DNA of 64,000 nt from Bremia lactucae. Its lineage: Eukaryota; Oomycota; Peronosporomycetes; Peronosporales; Peronosporaceae. The position numbers were made by a program, and so were the translations under genes. The stretch covers positions 2,726,725 to 2,790,724 of the forward strand of contig NC_090617.1 of assembly GCF_004359215.1 (NCBI RefSeq), read 5' to 3'. The notes under the pieces were generated by a model. It ran no database searches and had not been told where the DNA came from. It saw nothing but the letters and a program-made list of their open reading frames with translations. Of this stretch, positions 1 through 11,274 are shown piece by piece (positions within the stretch are counted from its first letter, which is position 1; every line of letters begins with the position of its first letter).

Positions 1-111
1 TGCTTTGTATTGGTTGGTTGGTTCTCTCGAAAGCAACACGACGGGATCGAGAAAATACTGCAAAAAAGTGATTTCCCTTGAGCCATCCACGAACGGTAGA
101 CGCCATAATAA

Positions 112-793
112 TTATGACCTTCTGTAGTGGCGCGCTCTAGAAGCGACACAGTAGTTCCATCCAAATGAGACCATTCGGGTGAAGGTGGCATAAAGTATGC
201 CACCAGTCATATAGCCGCGTTCAATACGGGTAAATTGTAACACTGACTGGACACGATTAATTTCCGGCGATAGGGCTTTATGCTCAGGATTTTCTGCGTC
301 AGACTCCCCAATCTGGATGGTCTGAACCGCATATGTTAAGGCTTTACTTAACTGAGAAGCAACTGCACCTAAACAGCTAGTGCATTCATGAATGTTCGCT
401 GCGCTAGTTGGCACAGTCGACGAGACAATTCCCCTGTTGACGTTAGGCAAGTTTTTGTTAGGCGCCATGTTAAGAGCAATGGTGAATTGTGAATGGGCTT
501 TATCGCGCTATCAACCTTCCCCATTAGCTCGCAGAGCTCATCACCACTATGAGATGATGGCAGCGGTGTCGACTTATTGTAGGCGACACTGAGCGACTGA
601 TCTACATCCTCACTGTGCAAATGGAATGGATCGTTCCGCTTAGTTGACTGCGCGATAGCAGCAGCAGTAGCTGTTGGCGTTGCAACTGTGGCACTAGGCG
701 ACGACGGCGATTTATCGCGGCGCGTGCGCTTCGTGCGTGATTGTGTGGGTGTCTTTGCAGACGACCTATCAATTTTGCCCTTTTAGGAGGCAT
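112..793 (-). pseudogene. Broken or multi-exon gene of unknown function
   Basis: Coding-like sequence runs on the minus strand but changes frame. A start near 793 (MPPKRAK) is followed within about 20 nt by a +1 frame that stays open over a Ser/Thr/Lys/Arg-rich stretch and then through DPFHLHSEDVDQSLSVAY. A third frame (start at 468) carries a helical segment with a Cys (HECTSCLGAVASQL) and later RVQSVLQFTRIERGY, ending at 112. The spacing of the Cys-helix and the RVxxVLQxTR motif faintly resembles the DASH/Dam1 kinetochore subunit Spc19, but this is only a motif-level impression. Either unrecognised introns or real frameshifts join the pieces. I could not find splice signals that repair both breaks, so I treat it as broken. 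Confidence 0.3.
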
Positions 794-944
794 GTTTAAG
801 CTCGTGTGATGTCAGCCGGGTAGGTAGGTGCACACACTGGTCGACAGGAGTGATTAAGTGGAGTAAAGCGGCGCAACGTATGCGGCTCGCTGTCCCTCAT
901 TCCTCCTATTGATGATTTTGCAAAAATTAAAACTTGTTCCCAGA

Positions 945-2470
945 GAGGGGGTGGTGTAACGGCTAAAGTTGCTTTATGGTACTCACTCCCATTAAGTACA
1001 TTTGGCCTTAACGGGATGGCCAATTATTTAAGTGAAGTAACCAGACTCACCCTTGTATGTGATGCACGTATGTGCATTTGCGTTGAGAGGGATGACGGCT
1101 AGCGCCATCCACGATCCGAGGTATTCAAAAAATACGAGGAATGCACATCTACCAAGGTGGCATCTATCGATTTTGTTAAAAGGTTATATTTCTAATTCGA
1201 TTAAATATAAATTAGTATTAAAACTACTTTCTGCGCACGTGAAGCCGGGTAAACGCCTATGCGACGACAATTCTCCTGTTACCTAGTCCGTTACGTGAGG
1301 TCGCTTGGGCGCCCGCCAACTACCTCACTGCGCGTGAGAGAAGACGGTCTCACCGATTCCTCACTATCCTTGAACGTGTGTGCATAGTAGAGCGTGGTTG
1401 CTATAAAAACCGCCCACCTCCAACAGATTTTAAAAGTTGATGAGGGAGATGAAGAGGCTGACAAGGACATTGATGCCGGACTTCATGGTTTGATTAGTGC
1501 CGCGTCGATTTTTAATAAAGGGACGAAAATCGAAGGAGATGGAGATATTTGAGTGTCATTTCTTAATAAAAGAATTTCTCATGTATTGATTGTTCAGGGA
1601 ACTTTTATGCGGCGGGTAATCAGGATGTGATTGAAGACGTATTCGAAATAATTGCACTAGGAAGTGGTTCGGACGATAATGCCGCTGACTTCACAGAATT
1701 GCGGCGGGCTGAGTACCATGCCAGAATTCTCCGAGGTGAACGCAGCCGCCCCCTAGATGGTACAGCGTATGCTACTCGAGATACCCTAATCGTATTGTAG
1801 GTTATTAGTATGTCTATTCTGCGTAATTTTCTGTGGGTGTGTTTGATCACATTGTTGAGAGTGTTGACGTTTTAAGTTTAGGGTCGAGTCAATTTAAGAC
1901 ATAAAATCTTATCAAAGCGCACTTTACTAAATCAACGTTTATTTTAGTAAGCACATTCTTTACTTGAGCATTTCAGATTTTGCTTGGTGTTCCAAAAAAG
2001 CCGTCATTTAGGCGGGCACTATTAAAGCTGGCCACGCACTACTACCACACACCTTTTGAGCACAGTGAGGAGCGTTTAATCGTCATCTCTCACGTACAGT
2101 GGGGTAGTTGGTGGGCGCCTAAGCGACCTCACGTTACGGACTAAGTAACTTAAGAAATTGTCGTCACGCAGGCGGTAACCCAGCTCCACGTCCGCACTTG
2201 TGAGCAAACACTGATTTATAGTGTACTGGCTAAAGTTGCCCTATGTTTCACAATCCCCGTTAAGTTCGCCTTGTTTACTTAAGTTGATGGTCTTTTATTT
2301 TAATTTCATGTAACGATACACCCCGTTACAACTTGGGTGTGGTTCACATTTTGACCCACCCTTCTGTATGTGATGCATTTACATTAACGGACGTCTAGCG
2401 TCATCCAAGATACGAGGTATTTAGAACATTACGCTCGCAATACATATCAGTGCATATCTACAGTTTACAG
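945..2470. repeat. Composite repeat: outer direct repeats, inner inverted repeats
   Basis: Two diverged direct repeats flank the unit: about 950-1165 and 2220-2465 share the block gtgta-c-ggctaaagttgc and, further in, tgtatgtgatgca, ctagcg-catcca and cgaggtatt. Inside them lies an inverted repeat. The left arm (about 1228-1370) and right arm (about 2063-2203) both contain cgtgaggtcgctt-ggcgcc followed by caactacc-cactg-acgtgagag when read inward. The right outer repeat also contains tgtaacgatacaccccgtt, the complement of the gypsy LTR terminus seen at 63374. I read this as LTR-derived repeats around an inverted-repeat element. The class of the inner element is not established. Confidence 0.55.
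1427..1800 (+). pseudogene. Two-piece coding relic inside the inverted repeat
   Basis: Two open segments in protein-like composition lie between the inverted-repeat arms. From 1427, right after an acceptor-like ccaacag, an acidic segment (ILKVDEGDEEADKDIDAGLH) runs to a stop at 1550. From 1600, after ttgttcag, a second segment (NFYAAGNQDVIEDVFEII) runs to a stop at 1800. No GT donor joins the two in frame, so the copy looks inactive. I do not recognise the family. It may be a host-gene fragment captured by the repeat or part of the element's own protein. Confidence 0.3.
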
Positions 2471-2809
2471 AATTAGTGAATAAAAATTTTGATTAGAGGA
2501 CTTCGGAAGCCCACATCCACCCTTTGGTCTTTTAACGTTAAACCACCGTGAGCGTTTTGGGGTGACTTGCTCCGCACTGCATTACCCTCATAGAAATGAG
2601 ACCGGACTAAAAACCGAATATAATGATCATTTGCATTACAAGTTTACGCTTCATCAGCGTTCCTGATCCGCTCTTAGTACAGTTCGGCGAACTTGTCATT
2701 CGTCGGTCCATCTCGGGCATTGTGTAACAGATGATTGGTACAAATTATAGACGACGGCTTTAGATTGGTGGAAAAGGTTCACTGGAGCTTAACTTGGCAA
2801 CATTTGACG

Positions 2810-3400
2810 ATGCCCGTTTCAAAGGGCACAGAGGCTGCTAATTACAACAGCGACAGCGATGGGGCACCCGAAGTCTTGACTAAGGAAAGCGCCACTGAGC
2901 ATGCCATAGCTCAACAGCATCAGGTAAAAGTAGCTCGCGCACAAGCTCAATCATTAAAGAAGTAAGTCTAGGTGTCGAGGCCATTTATTACTTGTTTAAC
3001 TTTAAAGTTATCGGGACATCACAGTGCACGTAGAAAGCGAAAAATTAAGCCAGAGGCTGAACTAAAGGACAAGACGCTGGAGTTACCCGACGATGTGCTT
3101 TTGGCTGTAGCAGCTCGTACTGAGGAAGCGGTTGCAGTGGATTCTAGGGACGAACTCCGAGCAAAGAAGCAACGTGCAGTGAAAAGAGCTCGACTTGAAA
3201 AGCAGTTGCAAACGAAAACTCACACGAGGCAGTTTGGCAATATTCAAGTGCAGACACTCGAGGCACTTGAAAATACGCAGACGAGGGAGTTGTCGACTGA
3301 TGCCACAGAATTTCTAATGCGAAAAATGGCGCCTTCAAGGGCGAGGATGAACGTTTTGGAGGGACATCCATCGCAATTTACGAAAATCAAACAAAAGTAG
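2810..3400 (+). CDS. NOL7/Utp16-like nucleolar protein
   Basis: Two exons (2810-2961 and 3025-3400) joined by a 63-nt intron (gtaagt...acag) give 175 residues. Splicing joins AQSLK to NARRKRK and keeps the frame. The N-terminal third has the pattern acidic stretch, GAPEVLT, an Ala/Gln/Lys-rich helix, a basic KRK cluster and then LPDDVL, in the same order as in human NOL7 and the yeast U3 snoRNP-associated Bud21/Utp16 group. That family works in 18S rRNA processing in the nucleolus. The C-terminus is basic and helical. An in-frame ATG lies 25 codons upstream (2735), but MPVSKG is the more natural start. The family call rests on remembered motif order, so the function is an inference. Confidence 0.55.
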
Positions 3401-4252
3401 CGAACTCAGTGAATGAATGTTTGCATTACTTGTCGATGTTTATGCTTTTAGGCGAGCTTTTAGTGAAAAGTCGCGTAATTTTCTTCACCCAACTTTACTT
3501 GATTACACTATTTAAATAAGTCTCTTAAATTACGAGAGGTAAACATGACCCCTCTTCGCTAAACTAACACTTTTAAAGGCACATCCACCGACCAAATCGA
3601 TGCGCAAACCTTTATCGGGTTATATCAATCATGCTTAAACATAGAAAAGAATCATTATATGATTTGCCGATTGCGCATGCCACTGATAAACACCCTTAAA
3701 TCAACGAAACATGACAGTAAGCCAACGCCTATAACCTTCAGTATATCCATGGACGCGTAATACAATTGGCGTCGCTTTCTGTTTTAGCTATTGTATGGGA
3801 TTCATACTCTAGAGGACTGTCTGTAAGATAGCGAGATCTCAAAATCGCGAAGAAGACGAATCGTCACATACATTTGCGAAGCGACAAGTCTACCAACGAC
3901 GTTTTAATGAGAGCTTCCTCTTGACGTTAATTGCAGCTAGTCCTAATAGTACGAGAATATTAAAGTAATTGAGGAATACTCAAGGCAGAACTTGCGTTTT
4001 GTGCTCTCAACAACTCGATGTATCACATTTTTATTCCAAATGAGAAGAAAAAGAAAACCCGTATTTTGTCCACTTAGCATTGCCTCCGTCAATGGCTTCA
4101 AACAAAAGGGTATAGAAACCATACATGCAGCCGCGGCTTCCACCCCAAATAAAAGACCTGTGGCCAAAAACGTCAAAAATAGACAATTCCTGACGTTTGC
4201 GTGTAAGCATCTGCACCTGTTCGCTGTCGCCTTGACTTAACAACTTCACCGC
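3401..4252. other. Intergenic stretch, no gene recognised
   Basis: A-T-rich sequence between the NOL7-like gene and the 3' end of RPS5. Short ORFs on both strands (for example 3992-4240 plus and 4031-4249 minus) overlap each other and look like chance ORFs. I see no repeat or RNA gene. Confidence 0.4.
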
Positions 4253-4999
4253 TTATCGGTTAGCCTTGGCCACACGCTCAATCTCGTCTTTCTTCTTGAT
4301 AGCGTAACTGTTGGACGAGCCCTTGGACGCATTGATGAGCTCGTCAGCTAAGCACTCGGCGATTGTCTTGACATTACGAAACGATGCCTCACGAGCTCCC
4401 GTGGCGATCAGGTACAGAGCCTGGTTTACGCGACGGAATGGCGACACGTCCACGCCCTGACGACGCACGACTCCAGCCGATCCAACACGCGTGGAGTCTT
4501 CACGCGGGCCTGACTTGATGACAGCATCCACGACGACCTGAAGCGGATTCTTGTCCGTAAGCAGGTGAATGATTTCAAGCGTGTGCTTGACAATACGTGT
4601 AGCCTTTAGCTTTTTGCCCGAGTTGCGGCCCTTGCGCATCAGCGCATTCACCAATCGCTCGGTAATAGGGCACTGCGCTTTGCGAAAGCGCTTTTTCTGG
4701 TAGCGCTGAGCCGTGTGCGGCAAGAATGTCGCGGCTTTGCCCTTGACAGCAATGTAGTCCTCAAGGGAGATATCAGCCGCTACGCTAATGTCATCGTACG
4801 ACCTGAAAACGCCACGATACGTTCATTAGATTTCGCATCCTTTTTGAGAATAAAAATGCTAACGCAGGTCCGATTTGGGCTTGCAAACCCGACAAGGTGC
4901 GGCGTAAAATACTGATTGCTTTCGCAATAACAATAAAGCTTTCAAACCTGAAACTTACCACTTGTTAAAGAGCTTTACTTCGGTCGCAACTTCCGCCAT
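4253..4999 (-). CDS. RPS5: 40S ribosomal protein S5 (uS7)
   Basis: Two exons on the minus strand: 4999-4959 (13 codons plus two bases) and 4802-4253, separated by a 156-nt GT-AG intron (4803-4958). The joined protein is 196 residues, normal for eukaryotic uS7. The junction restores FNKWSYDD, followed by ISLEDYIAV, the [20 protein letters not shown] block, [17 protein letters not shown] and the ending [14 protein letters not shown], all diagnostic of RPS5. The protein sits in the small-subunit head near the E site and contacts mRNA and tRNA. The gene is divergent from the unknown gene starting at 5235, with 235 bp between start codons. The intron right after codon 13 is by far the longest in this gene island. 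Confidence 0.97.
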
Positions 5000-5234
5000 G
5001 TTGAGAGGGTTTCCGAGGATGTTAAAGAGCAGTAAGTGAGCACTAAATGAATGGGTAGGAACCTCTTCACATACGTAAAACAAGCTTCATATACAAAGTG
5101 ACAGTCGTTCACACCCTACCCCGTAGCGGTTAGCGGTCAATAAGCCCGGTCCATTACCTTTTTTGTAAAAAGTTATTTTTGATGTTTTCGCTCCGAAAAA
5201 TCGCCAATGAAATAAAAAACTTTACATTGGTACG

Positions 5235-6350
5235 ATGTACCGTCATCTCTATTTAAGGTCGGAAGAAGGCAGTGTGTCACTATTGAAAACGCTTAAGACC
5301 ATGGGCGGCGGTCCTGCCAGTTCAGATGTTGTGCGCTCGTCCTGCTTTGTGACTTTTCCTGAGCACACTCGTGCCGAGCCTGTTCCTGTGGATGCCTGGT
5401 ACTTATTTGCAGCTGGACTGACATTCTTGCGGCGCTTGGCGCGAGACCGTGTCGGTGATGACATGCGCATGGCACTGCTGCTGCAGACACTTGGCGACGA
5501 AGAAGGCGAACGGCGCTACGTGTCTGTTAATAACAACACTGTGTTGCAGCATGCGTTACAAGCGACGTTTGATTGTCCTGACAAGGCGCTTGTGCTGCAT
5601 GTGATTGACGTGGGAAAGGTGCAGGGACAGAAGCGCATTCACGTACGCCCCGAAGTGAACCCAAATGTGTCTCCTGAGCCAGTCGAACGCCTGGGCCTTG
5701 TCTTTCCCATGTTGTCGGTAAATGGACTCGTTATGCCTACTGCTGTGGAAGTTCCATCGGCTCGGATTATGCACGAGAGTCTCTATGAACAAATGAGTCG
5801 GTCAATGTTTAATTATCGCAAAGATGACAGTGTGCGAGTGTCTGGCGTTCTCGAGAAGCCAAGTGCAAGTCTTCGTCATAGCGCATTTATGGTGGAAGAA
5901 AGGGATTATACCGAAACTTTGATGAGAGGAAGGAAAGAGGAGGAACCCGAGATCTCAGGGGCGGTTAATGCTGGTGGTGGTCTCATGCTGTCATCGGAGC
6001 AGGCAGACTGGACATTGTCGAGCAAGAAAGAGGAATTGGTTGATGAGAGCGATATTCCCATGGCAACAGTCGTGGAGACGGAGGCGGTGCTCATTCCGAG
6101 CGACTATGTGATGTTAGAGCTGCAGACCGGTGCTGGATTACCCGAAGTTCCTGGGATCACGAGATCGACGTATTTTATTTCCTCGCGCTGGGCCGAGCAA
6201 GCCGACGAGATGAGTGCATCAATGCGGCTAGACCGTCCACCGATGCTAGGGGCTCGTGCGACACAGGCTCGTGTTGCCGACAGGATCCCGACAGCCATAA
6301 ACACCACTCTTGACGACTCGTTTGTGATTCTTGAGCGTCAGGAGTTGTAA
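5235..6350 (+). CDS. Hypothetical protein, 371 aa, single exon
   Basis: An uninterrupted 371-residue ORF. I do not recognise its family. The N-terminal ~190 residues are mixed alpha/beta-like and globular (VDAWYLFAAGLTFLRRLARD, then ALVLHVIDVGKVQGQKR, then LGLVFPMLSVNGLVMP). The rest is polar and probably disordered. No signal peptide or membrane segment is visible. Two aromatic/hydrophobic motifs after acidic residues occur near the C-terminus, SDYVMLEL (about residue 293) and DDSFVILERQ (about residue 360). Both fit the W/F/Y-x-x-L/I/V pattern of ATG8-binding LIR motifs, which is suggestive only. An alternative start at the second Met (MGGGPASS, residue 23) is possible. Confidence 0.75.
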   Translation: MYRHLYLRSEEGSVSLLKTLKTMGGGPASSDVVRSSCFVTFPEHTRAEPVPVDAWYLFAAGLTFLRRLARDRVGDDMRMALLLQTLGDEEGERRYVSVNNNTVLQHALQATFDCPDKALVLHVIDVGKVQGQKRIHVRPEVNPNVSPEPVERLGLVFPMLSVNGLVMPTAVEVPSARIMHESLYEQMSRSMFNYRKDDSVRVSGVLEKPSASLRHSAFMVEERDYTETLMRGRKEEEPEISGAVNAGGGLMLSSEQADWTLSSKKEELVDESDIPMATVVETEAVLIPSDYVMLELQTGAGLPEVPGITRSTYFISSRWAEQADEMSASMRLDRPPMLGARATQARVADRIPTAINTTLDDSFVILERQEL

Positions 6351-6666
6351 AATTGACACACGGCGAGTATTTAACATAGACAATTATGCTTGAATTTGTA
6401 AACGAAAACTGAAAATAATGTATTGATTTGAATAGGATTTTTCTTCGCTTAAATGAATTTTTCAGTGGAACAAGGAAAATATTTGAAAAAAGTTAGGGTG
6501 ACACCTTATTTACGGAATGTTTTATTTAAGGTTACTTTTTCTTTTACGGATATAGGCACTCAATTGTTACAAGTTTCAAGACAAATTTGGTATTTCTACC
6601 AACCAAAACACGAACGGCTCGGTTACGAAAATGTGCCACATTAATATACCGTCCTGAGTATCTGAC
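6351..6666. other. Intergenic region upstream of HBS1
   Basis: A-T-rich spacer containing the 3' flank of the 371-aa gene and the HBS1 promoter. ORFs here (6453-6644, 6587-6874) lack coding character. I see nothing else. Confidence 0.4.
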
Positions 6667-9121
6667 ATGTCTCGCCACCGCAACGTGCGCAACCGCGCGT
6701 ACTCGTACGAAGATGAAGGCAAGTGCTTGTATATTTCTTACTTTCCATTATGTCCTTCAAAGACGTAATCATCGTCATTCTCTGTTCTTAGACTATGACG
6801 AATACTCGGACGACGTTACGTCCACTTCACCCACTTCGAGTACGCAACAACTCCGTCCTCTCGTATGTTTCTAAGCACATAAACACCTCGATATGCGTAT
6901 GACAAACCACGTGTAGATGAATTCATGTACCGTCGGAATTCGCCAAGTCGGCAGCAATCTGTGTTCTCATTTGTACACCAAGAAGAGATTCAAGAGCATT
7001 CGGACCACCAAAATCCTCACGATACGGCACTACTAGATACTCTGGTGCCAAAAATCCAGGAAATTGTGGGCAGCTCATTTGTAATTTCACAGATTATTCA
7101 CGAACTTCGAAATACCAATTACGACGTGGACAAGACAGTGGTCGCTCTACTCGAGAATGGCGCTACGACAAGCGCGTTTGATAGCTCGGTACGGTTAGAA
7201 GAAGTCGCGCTTGGGATTGAAAACAATGAGACGGTTACGAAGAAGAGTATGATGCCGGCTCCTGCAAAAGGTAAAACGATGGCGATTGGTCAAGCTATGG
7301 CATCGTTTCCAAAGAAAAGTGCGAATGTAATCAAACCGCTTGGTTCTGTGACCGCCGATACTATCACAGGTATGCCTGTCGTTTCACGTACGCGGATGCA
7401 ATGTACATTAGCAGAGAAGAAGGCATTTGAACGTGCTGAATTAAAGACGCAGAACGAAGCGACTCGCGTCGAAGAAGCCGCTCGAAGTGAAGGTAAAACC
7501 AAGATCAGTATGGTCGTAATTGGGCACGTGGATGCTGGCAAGAGTACGATTACAGGCCACTTGCTGTATCAACTTGGATACGTGAGCCAACGGCTTATGC
7601 ACAAGTACGAAAAGGAGTCCCGAGAGGCTGGAAAATCATCTTTTGCATACGCGTGGGTCATGGATGCAGACGACGAAGAGCGTGCACGTGGCGTCACGAT
7701 GGACGTGGGTACGAGCTTTTTTGAAACCTCTTCAAAGCACGTGACGTTGCTGGATGCACCCGGACATCGTGATTTCATTCCAAAGATGATTGCGGGAGCA
7801 GCCCAAGCAGACGTTGCGATGTTAGTCGTACCTGCTGTCACAGGCGAATTTGAAGCAGCTTTTGAGCACTCGGGACAGACAAAAGAACATATGCTTCTTG
7901 TGCGCAGTCTTGGCGTTTCACAAATAATCGTCGCCGTGAACAAGATGGATATGGTACACTTGGTTTGATCCGTCTACTTGTTTGTGACACAATCGATGAA
8001 ACATCATGTCTTGTTTCAGGTGCATTGGAATAAGGATCGTTTTGATGCTATTGTCAAGTCTCTTTCGAGTTTTCTGTATACAATAGGCTTTCGTCTGAAG
8101 AACTTGCGTTTTGTTCCTCTAAGCGGTTTGACAGGCGTGAACTTGGAAAAGACTGGAAAAGGTACCGCATGCGCGTGGTATACAGGTCCGTCGCTTGTTG
8201 ACGCGATTGGTACGAAGCGTGAAGAATGTTTACAAGTTAAATCAAGCGGTTTGATGTGAATGAATGATTATGACAGACACGTTTGCGTCTCCTCCGCGCC
8301 AAATTGCAAAGCCTTTTCGAATGACGGTCTCGGATGTCTCCAAGTCGATGAGCTTAGGCCTGACTGTCTCTGGTCGCATTTACGCGGGTGCGGCCGCCAT
8401 TGGCGACTCGGTACGTCTCTTTTGTGCGTATGTGATTACATTGTTTATTTAATTGAAGTGCTGCTTGCTGAATAAATGGTCTTGTATAGTTTTTATTGAT
8501 GCCAGTTGGTCTTCTTTTATCGATCAAAGGTGTGTATTGTATCAGACTTGTAGCACGACATATGTAAGAAAACAGTAGACTTACTGATTTGCTATGATAA
8601 GGAATGGAGCAAGATGGCCAAAAGTGTCGTCTTGCTTGTGCTGGAGATACTGTCGAAATAGGAGTCAGTGGAATTGACCACGCCGCTGTGACGTACGAAG
8701 CGTGTTGTTTCAAAGTGCTATGAAAGAATCTCATGATGGTGTTGGTATGAATAGCATTGGTAGTATTTTATGCTCGATTGCGTCGCCAGTGCAGCTCGCA
8801 ACGAAATTTGAGGCCAAGATCATGACGATGCCAGCATTAGAAGTGCCGCTAGTAAAGGGAACGTGCGTGACAATACACATGCACAATGTGGACGAGCCTG
8901 CTCATATTACACGATTAGTGAGCATGCAAAGGAAGAAAGAGGACATGGAGAAGAAGAGACCGCGATGTATTCCCCGGGAGTGCTCGGGTGTAGTACACAT
9001 TACGTGCGACCGCAAGGTTTGCATTGAAGAATTTGCCGCTTATCGACAGCTTGGACGCTTTACATTGCGTGATCGAGGCAAGACACTCGCAGCTGGCATT
9101 GTGACACAAATTATCGCATAA
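6667..9121 (+). CDS. HBS1: HBS1-like translational GTPase (ribosome rescue)
   Basis: HBS1 with Dom34/Pelota splits stalled ribosomes in no-go and non-stop decay. I reconstruct eight exons: 6667-6718, 6792-~6862, 6917-7953, 8020-8209, 8277-8410, 8490-8529, 8602-8692 and 8755-9121. The N-terminus [20 protein letters not shown] is typical of HBS1, followed by the small HBS1 N-domain (FVHQEE..., [17 protein letters not shown]). GTPase motifs are GHVDAGKST (G1), DAPGH (G3) and NKMD (G4), then beta-barrel domains with [14 protein letters not shown] and [16 protein letters not shown], ending [18 protein letters not shown]. Intron 1 has a GC donor (gaag|gcaagt). The donor of intron 2 is uncertain: gtatgt at 6863 leaves the frame one base off, while gtttct at 6867 keeps it. 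The other introns are 62-79 nt. Confidence 0.93.
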
Positions 9122-9379
9122 GTTGGAAAAAACCATTCCACAGTCTCCACGCCAACTTTTTCAACGAAAGACGTAAAAAAAACAGGTACGAAGACTATGG
9201 AAAAAGCACGAGATCATGCCTGGCTAAAGGTTATGCCATTGGAAGTGACTCGTTGCAGGTAGGAAAGGTGTCGACAAAAAATGCGTTGCAAGGATATTGG
9301 AGACTCATTCTGTTTACGCAAAGTGGGTTAGAAAGCCGGTTTATCAAATTTATAAACCTACGAGCCGATTATTGTGTCC
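9122..9379. other. Spacer between convergent HBS1 and Trx-Grx genes
   Basis: Short convergent intergenic region holding both 3' ends. Nothing else is recognisable. Confidence 0.4.
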
Positions 9380-10726
9380 CTATTGTTTGAACGCGGCCAA
9401 CTCGCCATCTTCTTGCAGTTGTTGCACAATGTCGAGTCCGCCAATCAATTCGCCATTCACGTACATTTGTGGGAACGTTGGCCAATTCGAAAACTTTTTC
9501 AATCCTTGACGCACGCGATCGTCCGTAAGAATGTCAAAATAGTCGTATTTAAACCCTTCCGCGTTTAAAATATCGATCAGCTTGCGACTAAATCCACACT
9601 GTGGGTGCTTGGGCGTTCCTTTGATAAAAATCATGACGCGTGCACGACGAATGAGCTCATCATATCGATCTGTTTTGGTTTCTTTCTTAGTTACCCCAAG
9701 CTGTGCACCGAGGTCGCCATCTTCGGCCATTTCGTTCAAAATGTCAAGACCGCCAATCAATTTGCCATTAACGTACAATTGGGGATACGTTGGCCACTGG
9801 AAAAGCTTTTTCAGACCTTGACGCACTTGTTCATCACTCAAGATATCAAACGAACTAAACGCGATCTGGTGGTCCCGTAATAATTTAACGGTCGATTTAC
9901 TAAAGCCACACTTTGGATTGGATGGTGACCCTTTCATAAAGAGTAAAACTGGTGCCGACGCGACGAGATCACGTAAATTCGCTTCAACCGTAGCTGTGGC
10001 TTCTTCGACCGTCTGAAGTAGTCCGAGTTGCTCAATTAGCAATCCTTTTGATTGTTTTTCTTGAAGAATATCTAATCCACCTACAAACGACCCGTGGATG
10101 TAAAGTTGCGGGAATGTAGCCCATTGTGACAAGTCCTTAAGTCCTTGACGCACGTCTTCGTCAGTTAAAATATCAAAGGTGCCATATTGAATCTTTTCAT
10201 CATCTAAAAGCGCTACGATTTGCCGACTAAACCCACACTTGGGTTCCGTGGGAGTCCCTTTCATAAAGAGCATCACAGGGGATGCATTAATAAGTCGATT
10301 AAGACGATACTGCCGTGCTTCGTCCGTAGGCTTTGAAATCGTGTCGTCCGTCGACGTGGAGAAAGCGTTCTGTTTGGCCACGTTCTTGCTTAATCCGTCC
10401 ACACGCTTGGCCAGCTCGGCCACGTTGGCACCTTCAAGCTTTTCTAGCACGCTATGGCCTTGAAGAATCACAAAAGTTGGCACAACAGCGATTTGAAAAC
10501 GTTCCGAGAGCTCAGGTAGCTCTTCCGCGGCCACTTTAAAGAAATGGAGACGTGGATGGAGCGTCGCAAGCTGGCGCACTACCACATCGAGCTGTCCATT
10601 TGGACGACAAGCTTCATGGAAATCAGCCCAAAAGAAACTCACCGACAGCATTGACTCACGTGCTGTCGCTTCATCGAATTGCGCGACGCTCTGGACGCTC
10701 ACGACGCTACCAGTCACTGCCGTCAT
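9380..10726 (-). CDS. Thioredoxin-like plus three monothiol glutaredoxin domains (Grx3/PICOT type)
   Basis: A single exon encodes 448 residues. Residues ~1-105 form a thioredoxin-like domain in which the usual WCxPC site is reduced to one cysteine (FHEACRPN). Three glutaredoxin domains follow, each with the CGFS monothiol site (PKCGFSRQ, PKCGFSKS, PQCGFSRK) and the conserved WPTYPQLYVNG/GGLDI glutathione-binding segments. CGFS glutaredoxins bind a bridging [2Fe-2S] cluster with glutathione and deliver iron to cytosolic and nuclear Fe-S assembly. The Trx plus three-Grx layout matches plant GrxS17, while animals have two Grx domains and yeast one. The domains are similar enough at DNA level that internal duplication is obvious. 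It is convergent with HBS1. Confidence 0.96.
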   Translation of the reverse strand: MTAVTGSVVSVQSVAQFDEATARESMLSVSFFWADFHEACRPNGQLDVVVRQLATLHPRLHFFKVAAEELPELSERFQIAVVPTFVILQGHSVLEKLEGANVAELAKRVDGLSKNVAKQNAFSTSTDDTISKPTDEARQYRLNRLINASPVMLFMKGTPTEPKCGFSRQIVALLDDEKIQYGTFDILTDEDVRQGLKDLSQWATFPQLYIHGSFVGGLDILQEKQSKGLLIEQLGLLQTVEEATATVEANLRDLVASAPVLLFMKGSPSNPKCGFSKSTVKLLRDHQIAFSSFDILSDEQVRQGLKKLFQWPTYPQLYVNGKLIGGLDILNEMAEDGDLGAQLGVTKKETKTDRYDELIRRARVMIFIKGTPKHPQCGFSRKLIDILNAEGFKYDYFDILTDDRVRQGLKKFSNWPTFPQMYVNGELIGGLDIVQQLQEDGELAAFKQ

Positions 10727-11274
10727 CTTTAATGCAAGCTAATTGGACGAAGTGTGCGAATAGTTTGTATCTTCTTTAGGGGGCTATTAAATTCTGCATT
10801 ACTTTACAAACACACACTTGATTCCTATTCTAGAAAGATTATTTTTTTTAAGCTCGCAAAATGTATGGACGAGTCGCGAATTTGCGTGGATCCTTGACGT
10901 TCGCAAAAGGTTACGAATCGCTCATTATAAAATTTATAGACGCGATTTTTCTATTTTTGCAGAAAGAAATGAATTTCGGTTTTGTGGTCGGAGTTCAACG
11001 AAATTTATATGAAAAGTCATCTAAACGAACTTGAGAAATTAAACCAAGGATAACACGGTCAAGACGTGAAGCATCGCTGGAAGGCTTTTCTATACAATAG
11101 TTAGAAGCTTATAAATTATCCCCGATTCGCAAAAAACATAATTAATTGTAGTACACGCTTTCAATGTAAACTATCCGTGACGCTTGATTCACACCCACAA
11201 CTTTAAAAAATAAATTCGTCGTTATTTTTTTTCTATTCACTCAAATATTAATAAATTCGCGCATTTAACAGTAT
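10727..11274. other. A-T-rich intergenic region, promoter side of Trx-Grx
   Basis: Contains the upstream region of the Trx-Grx gene and the 3' flank of PEX11. No coding signal, repeat or RNA gene was recognised. Confidence 0.4.

Noticed and set aside
3943..4249. Overlapping ORFs downstream of RPS5 as small secreted proteins
   Set aside because: Three mutually overlapping ORFs on both strands, with no clean signal peptide and no RXLR-EER or LxLFLAK motif.
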